Shown here: positions 58,001 through 64,000 of the stretch, piece after piece
Numbering within the stretch: the stretch's first letter is position 1
How the letters are laid out: the number at the start of each line of letters is the position of its first letter
NCBI GenBank assembly: GCA_951213105.1
Contig: OX578155.1
Location: 36,060,484 to 36,124,483, forward strand
Length of the DNA: 64,000 nt
From: Amaurobius ferox
Taxonomy: Eukaryota; Arthropoda; Arachnida; Araneae; Amaurobiidae
Direction: 5' to 3'
The notes under the pieces: model-generated
The model's input: the letters and a program-made list of their open reading frames with translations, nothing else
What the model was told of the DNA's origin: nothing
The model's database searches: none
Made by a program: the position numbers and the translations under genes

Positions 58001-58689
58001 TAATATAGCACTACCTCATTTAAACAAATGCCAAGGGCCTAGCATACATACTCGTTAAATCGAGGGACTCCTACACAAAACTAAAATCTTACCTTTAGTT
58101 TAAAATTTGTTGTAGCTTCGAAAATCCTATTTATAACCGCACGTTTTGGTTTGCTTAATTGGCATTCCCGCCATACTACTTCATGATCATGATATAACTT
58201 TGAAAGATTTTTCATCTAATACTTCCCAAAATACATTTGCATCACGTGCAGCAGTATTTTCCATCTTTTCTCATATTTTTGCAATAACTAACTGCATTAC
58301 ATCTCTTTAATTTACTTAAAAAATATATACAATGCATAGCAGAGCTGAAATTGCCTGTATTTCTGTTTTCACAAAGAATGCCCCTTTTCTTTATATAGAC
58401 AGGAAAAAGACATCTACCAAACAACATCATTATATGATTCCTATATGAACGTAAAGTTTGTTGCAGAAACTATACTTTTCAGAGTCCACCACAGATACTA
58501 AACATTTCATTAATTCGGCAACAGATTGCAAAAGGCTGTTTAGACTCCGAGAAATGCATTCAATGACTAGACAAAATACAGGATACACATTAGCCGTTTC
58601 CTCCTTTGCGAATCATTCATCTGAGGTTTAAACACAATATTTTGAAACCTGCAGAAATGTATTTTGAGTGGTTTGGAAATACAAAGTAC
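58001..58689. other. Gene-free stretch
   Basis: It includes the probable 5' UTR of the LINE (to roughly 58200) and AT-rich DNA with no recognised feature. Confidence 0.45.
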
Positions 58690-58975
58690 TCTGAAAATGT
58701 ATTTTCGATACATTACCAAAATAAGTTTTTCAGTTTAAAATACAAAATACAAATGTATTTTGAAAATGTATTTCAAATACATGTATTTTCGATACATTAC
58801 CAAAATACTTTAAATTTTTTAGTTTAAAATACAAAATACAAATGTATTTTGAAAATGTATTTCAAATACATGTATTTTCGATACATTACCAAAATACTTT
58901 AAATTTTTCAGTTTAAAATACAAAATACAAATGTATTTAGAAAATGTATTTCAAATACATGTATTTTCGATACTG
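58690..58975 (+). repeat. Tandem repeat, about 84-89-bp units, three-plus copies
   Basis: 'attttcgatacattaccaaa' recurs at 58701, 58785 and 58874, with a last partial at 58963. Each unit contains an inner palindrome built on aaatgtattt and its complement, so single strands can fold. The ORF 58606-58827 is an artefact of the array. Confidence 0.88.
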
Positions 58976-59640
58976 CCCTACTCTGGTGAAATATTAAGCA
59001 GTTGTGAAATATTGTAACTACATACATGAATTATGCAGTAGTATTTACTAATTGTCATTTGTAATTGCAGCAAGAAAGCATTAAAAACAGAATAAAAATA
59101 TTCATGTTTGCAAGCTTTAAATATGTTTTAGAAAACTTGAAAGTAATAGGAACTCGAACTCAACACAAAATAAAAATGATGATTAAAACGATTTTAAAAA
59201 TGCGAGTAAGATAAATTTTCAATGAATCAGATGTTTTAAAATCCACCTAATCCAAAGAAAAAGTTCGCTGAAATATTTAAAAAATTACATTATGCGCTCA
59301 AATTAATACGGACCGTAGTTTGGATGAGTTTCGATAATTATACATACGTACATAGAAAAAGATATTCATCCGTAATACGATGAAGACAAAAAATAATTAA
59401 ATCTCCGTGTTTTAGTAAACATAAATGGGAATTTAAGAAAATCCTCTGTCTGAAATATATAAAATAACTTTACATTGTTTAAAAAATTGCATCTAGCTAT
59501 AATGGCGTGGATGCATAACTTGAGATAAGAAAGAAAATAGGATATATGAGAAACGAAGTGACGTTGGGTCAACGTCACAATGGCCCACCCCCAGTATGAG
59601 TGGGGCGGAGGCGGAGACGTAGAAAGTAGTCATTTCTATA
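58976..59640. other. Gene-free stretch
   Basis: AT-rich. 'aatctccgtgttttagtaaa' and 'acataaatgggaatttaaga' (59400-59440) resemble 36401-36440, so an old dispersed repeat is present here and at 36.4 kb. Confidence 0.5.
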
Positions 59641-59831
59641 CTCCCTTTCAATATATACACGCGGGTCGAACAGTCTGCCCGTCACGGTGACGGTCTGCCT
59701 CTCAACCCCAAAAATTGAGAATTTCAGGGCGCTGTTGCCGTCTTTTTCAGCCAACCCGATTTGTCTTGAGCTGCTCTACCTTGGCGATATTTTCTTATAG
59801 CAACCCCATCGGCAGCAAAGGAAATATCACA
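59641..59831 (-). promoter_or_regulatory. Orphan copy of the zinc-finger upstream segment
   Basis: On the minus strand 59831-59779 matches 27774-27830 (core: ggggttgc, then ataagaaaatatcgccaagg), which lies just upstream of the zinc-finger ORF. The following 140 nt are unusually rich in CpG for this window and include a palindromic 'ccgtcaccgtgacgg' (59678-59692). No zinc-finger ORF lies downstream on this strand, so it is either a detached promoter or leader, or a shared repeat. Confidence 0.5.
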
Positions 59832-59940
59832 AGCGGCTAGGGACAGGAAGGCTCCTAATGTTAAAACTTAGAAATTTTTTTGACCAATGAAGATAGGGAA
59901 TTTTTGAAAATCTGTAGGGGAAATATAGGGAATTTTTTAG

Positions 59941-60295
59941 ACAGAACGGCTTTTCGGCAGTACGATTGGACTTAGCTTTTTTTTCACAATTGAGACAGAA
60001 CGGCTCCCATATATATTTCGGTAGAAAACGGAACTTGTAAAATTTTCAAACTTTCAGACAGAACGGCTCCAATTGGACTTAAGCTTTTTTTTCACAATTG
60101 GGACAGAACGGCTCCTGTATATATTTCGATAGATGACGGGACTTGTAAAATTTTCATACTTTCAGACAGAACGGCTCCAATTGGACTTCGTTTTTTTTTT
60201 CACAATTTGGACAGAAAGACTTCCATGTTTTATATATATATTTCAGTAGAGGACGATACTTGCAATTTTATCAAATTTTCGAATAAAACGGCTCT
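59941..60295 (+). repeat. 108-bp minisatellite with two 'acagaacggct' boxes per unit
   Basis: Boxes occur at 59941, 59995, 60058, 60103, 60166, 60211 (acagaaagact) and about 60283 (aaaacggctc). Spacing alternates 63 and 45 nt, giving a 108-bp period over about three units. Other shared phrases are 'ttcacaatt' and 'acttgtaaaattttca'. Confidence 0.85.
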
Positions 60296-61047
60296 TAAAC
60301 GTAAAATATAGTATGTTTTTGGTAGAAAGACTGGAATTAGATTTTTTTTTCAAAATATTGGGCAGGATATTTTTGTGGAGCGATTTGACAGTATTTTTCT
60401 TTTTTATTATTTGGAAGAGAATGGCTCCCTAACATAAAAAGATAAACACTTAAGATTTACTTAGTGATTATGTCATGATATATTTAGGCCTATATTTTAA
60501 TATAATCTTTTATTTGATATTTTTAGGATTTTTGAAAATATTGATTAAACTTAAAAAATGATACTTTTGCTTTGGAATATAGTCATGTGATAGGAAGACA
60601 TGTGATATGCAGTTAATAATATTGTAAATAATTATTTCAACATTATGTAATAAAAGAATCAACAGTTTTATTAAATTTATATAAAATATTGACTTTAAAT
60701 TTCACAATGTATATTACTTTTTAAATATTTTTAATATTGATGCTTATCAATTTGTATTTGTTTTGTCATTACACTATAACCAAGTCTAAAATTATTGATC
60801 AGCTTGGAATTGGAGGGTAATTCTAATCGGTTTCTGGTTTCATAAAAAAAAAAATCAGGATAATCTTTTATTAGGCATGGGGCATGTATAGTCAGCTATA
60901 TATCCAAGGGAAAAGTTTTTTGGTGGAGGACTTTCAAAGGGAAGCTTTTTGAAATGAAGTGACTTTCATTTGAAAGGGGTTCCCATGTCATCCAAATTTC
61001 TTTGATGATATAAATTTGTTTCGAAGGCCTTTGCAATATAATAATTA
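60296..61047. other. Gene-free AT-rich stretch
   Basis: No recognised feature. Confidence 0.45.
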
Positions 61048-61298
61048 AATTTATTAGAAGCTGTTTCTCATAGTGTTATATTATTGTAAAAATTACATAC
61101 CTGAATCACAAGGTACACCTGTATGTAATATGTGATACATCTGTACAAGCATACATCTTTTTACACTATACGGTACCACAGGACCGGTTTTGCTCCTAAA
61201 GAAAAAGCTCCTGTAGACAACTGTTAACAACATTAGTAGAGTATCTGAAATTAGAAAAGTGTAACTCCAGTCATGTCACTAATGCTGTTAACAGAGAT

Positions 61299-61339
61299 AC
61301 AGGACCGGTTTCGCTCTCATTTGAGCTCATCAGCTGTGG
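61299..61339 (-). ncRNA. Hammerhead ribozyme, unit 1
   Basis: Minus strand: stem I strand ACAG (61337-61334), CTGATGA (61333-61327), stem II GCTC/GAGC with loop AAATGA, GAAA (61312-61309), a minimal stem III (A-C...G-T around CG), cleavage site GTC with C at 61303, then CTGT closing stem I. Every core nucleotide is consensus. The very short stem III is the form known in Penelope-like elements and animal retrozymes, often working as a dimer. Confidence 0.85.
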
Positions 61340-61716
61340 ATAACTGAAGTAGACATTTTCTAAAAACTGTCAGTGAAGCTGATTAATTAAGGAAAAAATT
61401 ATAATACTTCCAGTATAGTAATCAGCATTCAAGTAAGAGGTAGTTTAAATAGCATTCTTTAGCCTCTAGAATAATCTATTGCACTATAAATTTATTAGAA
61501 GGTATTTCTCATAGCGTTATATTATTGTAAAATTACATACCCGAATCACAAGATACATCTGTACAAGCATACATCTTTATGCACTATACGGTACCACAGG
61601 ACCGGTTTTGCTCCTAAAGAAAGATCTCCTGTAGACAACTGTTAACAACATTAGTAAAGTATCTGAAATTAGAAAAGTGTAACTCCAGTCATGTCACTAA
61701 TGCTGTTAACAGAGAT

Positions 61717-61757
61717 ACAGGATCGGTTTCGCTCTCATTTGAGCTCATCAGCTGTGG
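61717..61757 (-). ncRNA. Hammerhead ribozyme, unit 2
   Basis: Same core and stem II as unit 1 (CTGATGA at 61751-61745, GAAA at 61730-61727, cleavage C at 61721). One change, CCGGTC to CCGATC, weakens the second pair of stem III but leaves the A-U pair and the cleavage triplet as AUC. Confidence 0.8.
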
Positions 61758-61886
61758 ATAACTGAAGTAGACATTTTCTAAAAACTGTCAGTCAAGCTAA
61801 TTAATTAAGAAAAAAGTATCATACTTCTAGTATAGCAATCAGCAAGAGGTGGTTTAGCCTCTAGAATAATCTGTTGCACTATAACT

Positions 61887-63462
61887 GCGGACAAGAAAAC
61901 TTAAGACGTGTCGTAAATGCTGTACATAGCAAGGGTTTTTTTGCCTGTACAGTTATAGGCTATTCTCGTCACCTTCGAGATCTAAAGAGGCCTCCCAACT
62001 CCCTCGTGACGTCACGGAAAAGGGTGCTAGAAAATTGTGCACTCTAATGTAAAGCTTATGGAGATATATGGAGTTCTTGTGAAAAGACGTTATTTTTAAA
62101 TCATTTTACACCCATAACAGGTATGTAAACTTTTCTATATGTATATTAATGTTTCTGGCAGTCGCCGCCAGTAAAAGAAATTATTTTTTTTGATAATTTT
62201 TGTAATAAATGATGCATTTTCCGTGCATCGTCTGTTAAGCCTTAACGTCAATGCTTAACGTCAGTACGTAAAGAGATGTAGTGTATTTTGCAATTTGTCG
62301 TTTATTATATATTTGCATTTTATAACTTTTTAAAGGTTTATATGTCTTTCTATGCATACGTTATTGGTTTACGTAATTTCTATCAGTAAACCGTATATTT
62401 TTGTATCGGTTTTAACTTTATGTTTATAGCACGTTAACATCGAATTCCTACATCAAAATATTGTTTGTTTAAATTATTTACCTTCAATTTTATTTATGCC
62501 GAGCTTCCGTGTATTTATTTATCAGAGATTTTGCTGGATCACAGACATTTTTTTTGTTTTTTCCGTTTGAATGAGATTTTAGAAGTTTGTGACAGCCAAT
62601 GTGAATTTGGAGTGTATTATGTCTTTTTGTTTGCCATGGTACTTAACACTAATAGCGGTAGTCACATATATTTAAGCTAAATCCTAGTGATCTAACTCTA
62701 TTGTTTAGCGTATATTAGAAACCTGAACATAGTAGTTGGATTTCTTGGTGGGCTTTTTGATGACTAAAGATCATGCTCTGAAATTGTGTATTCAAATATA
62801 AAGCTTTTTCAGCAATATAGTATACTATTGTATTGTTCATAGTAGATTTGTATACCTTTTTATGAGTATCTTAAAGTATCATGCAGTCTGTGTTCATGAA
62901 TTTTTTGTTAATATTTTACTGGTTTTCTTGTATCACGCATTAAACTTTTAAATGTGCTATTCCATCGAAAACTCAAATTCAAAACATTCGACCCCCATTA
63001 CAGAACTATCCCTATATATAATACTATGTATGCAGGGAACATAATCATGACATCTGTTCTAAACAGGATATTAAGATAAGGTTATCCAACCATTAGAAAT
63101 AATTTCACTGCTGCTGACAAAGTTTTTAGGACCCTTTGTAGCAAATGTGCAAGCACTCTACTACTCCCTATTTTACAAGTTATTGCTTTTTATTCATAAA
63201 CTTTATGCAGTCCTTGTCCCCAAACCTTTTGGGTATTTTCCCCTGCTCAGTTGATAGCCCTGAATACTTGATCGGTATTTAAGGTCGAGGGATGTTGAAT
63301 TCGTTCTGGAGTACCTAGCCCGAGGGCTTTTACCTCCGATCTGTGGATAATGTATTAACACATGTCATCATTTGAGCGTATTGGATCTGATTCATAAACA
63401 TAAAGGACACATTGTCCAGCCCTTCCTTATTGGAAGGAGAGTAAAACTTAAGGTGCAGCAGT
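61887..63462. other. Gene-free stretch
   Basis: AT-rich with no ORF I would defend (62465-62680 has no recognisable content). A slightly GC-richer part after 63220 is likely the 3' UTR of the LINE at the window end. Confidence 0.45.
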
Positions 63463-63477
63463 GCTGCCATCTAGAGG
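63463..63477 (-). promoter_or_regulatory. CTCF-like motif
   Basis: On the minus strand CCTCTAGATGGCAGC agrees with the CTCF core CCASYAGRKGGCRSY at 14 of 15 positions. Weaker relatives are at 7163-7177 and 40296-40310. A single motif match in 64 kb can be chance, and it may sit in a LINE 3' UTR. Confidence 0.4.
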
Positions 63478-63621
63478 CAAGTTGGGATACAACTTGCAGC
63501 ATTGTAACATTGGTTACAAGCTGAGGAGGGAGGAGTTTGCGAGATAGATGCAAAAGGTATGTAAATAAGTAAAAGAGTTGCACAATAAGCAGACTGGGAC
63601 TGCCAGAAAATTAGACAAAGC

Positions 63622-64000
63622 TTAGGGAGGTTCGTACAAGACTGCACGGGGACGCTTTTTATTCGCCCTCGGGTCATAATCCTGTAGATTAAACAGGGAT
63701 TCATTCGGAATTTTGTGAATATCTCTAAAAAATTTAGTGGTTTGTTTTTTGATGGCCTGTTTAATTGTTTTAACTTTAAAATCTTTGTGAATTATATCGT
63801 TACGTAAGTAACGAGGGGCTTTCCTGATGATACGAAGTATCCTGTTCTGCTCAACTTGTAGTTTTTGGATATTCGTTTTACATGCATACCCCCAAATCGG
63901 GCATGCATATAAAAGAATCGGCTGCATTATGCTTTTATATAAAAGAATTTTATTGCTAATATCGAGGTCTTTAGAAAATAAAAGATGGTTTAGCGCTCCT
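63622..64000 (-). CDS. Jockey-like LINE ORF2, C-terminal part, continues past window end
   Basis: An open frame from the window edge reads through LLFSKDLDISNKI and LLYACPIWGYACK, then ILRIIRKAPRYLRND, ESLFNLQDYDPRANKKRP, and stops at 63622. This is the region after the RT in jockey-group ORF2. It is related to but distinct from the C-terminus of the LINE at 53.5 kb (TLRIIRKAPRYLRNS). No lesion is seen in this part; the RT domain lies beyond the window. The Met at 63927 is internal and not a start. Confidence 0.9.
   Translation of the reverse strand, partial: GALNHLLFSKDLDISNKILLYKSIMQPILLYACPIWGYACKTNIQKLQVEQNRILRIIRKAPRYLRNDIIHKDFKVKTIKQAIKKQTTKFFRDIHKIPNESLFNLQDYDPRANKKRPRAVLYEPP

Larger units (their letters stand above)
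61048..61886 (-). repeat. Tandem repeat carrying hammerhead ribozymes (2 units, ~441 and ~393 bp)
   Basis: 'ttattagaag' restarts at 61051 and 61492 and the units are about 95% alike by eye apart from small deletions in unit 2. Each unit has, on the minus strand, one full hammerhead motif (61299-61339 and 61717-61757). About 120 nt further along the minus strand lies a second, crippled hammerhead slot (61178-61216 and 61596-61634) that keeps the ACCGGTCCTGT half but lacks CTGAT. This layout is like ribozyme-bearing tandem retroelements (retrozymes) or the terminal repeats of Penelope-like elements; no RT is adjacent. Confidence 0.85.

Noticed and set aside
61048..61886. Reading the 61-kb tandem repeat as a simple satellite
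   Set aside because: Two ribozyme cores with all essential bases in the same orientation are unlikely by chance, so a ribozyme-bearing retroelement is preferred.
1..64000. CRISPR arrays, bacterial operons, prophage
   Set aside because: AT-rich eukaryotic repeat DNA; no spacer-repeat arrays or prokaryotic gene structure.

Overview
The window is AT-rich, intron-scale eukaryotic DNA made almost entirely of mobile elements, their wrecks and tandem repeats. It contains one host-type coding gene, a C2H2 zinc-finger ORF. The repertoire fits an arthropod and most likely a chelicerate such as a spider: jockey-type LINEs, Penelope-like retroelements including the Naiad type with an N-terminal GIY-YIG domain, 5S/tRNA-derived SINEs with a 5S head close to the arthropod 5S sequence, and a hAT remnant. 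The organism assignment is inference.

Layout. 1-3649 is one copy of a segmental duplication whose partner is 46250-50251; each carries the same composite 5S-rRNA/tRNA-type SINE. 3692-6957 (minus) is a broken jockey-like LINE, with a close relative at about 53220-58000 (minus). 7-15 kb is mostly gene-free, with a decayed canonical Penelope endonuclease at 9.4-10.5 kb and a perfect 23-bp-arm hairpin at 14.8 kb. 15.7-23.3 kb is built from two related non-autonomous families (called S1 and S2 here). These share a terminal motif of about 27 bp and start with a palindrome. The block also holds a clean tRNA-headed SINE insertion and a hammerhead-ribozyme-like sequence at 19.2 kb. 23.3-27.6 kb (plus) is a second, frameshifted jockey-like LINE. 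Just downstream are a GC-rich promoter-like stretch and the nine-finger C2H2 ORF (27914-28666), with eroded extra fingers after it. 29-37 kb is repeats. 37.4-38.4 kb is a nest of 5S-headed SINEs.

38.6-43.4 kb holds two Naiad-type Penelope-like elements in tandem. The first lacks its 5' half and abuts an AT microsatellite. The second has an uninterrupted frame of at least 790 codons with GIY-YIG, CxC and RT motifs. Each is followed by a segment of 80-90 nt that keeps the same hairpin architecture and short conserved blocks although the stem sequences differ. 44.0-44.4 kb is a 2 x 168-bp tandem repeat. 51.8-52.1 kb is a hAT C-terminal fragment. 58.7-60.3 kb has two minisatellites. 61.05-61.89 kb is a tandem repeat containing two hammerhead ribozyme motifs with every core nucleotide present. 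The window closes inside another jockey-like LINE (63622-64000, minus).

The retroelements fit a simple picture of autonomous LINEs and Penelope-like elements supplying reverse transcriptase, with SINEs and ribozyme-bearing repeats as likely passengers. The points I would chase first are the Naiad 3' structured motif, the hammerhead tandem, the retrotransposed 5S-tRNA composite SINE, and the segmental duplication, which may be an assembly artefact. All identity statements are by eye; no alignment or folding was run.
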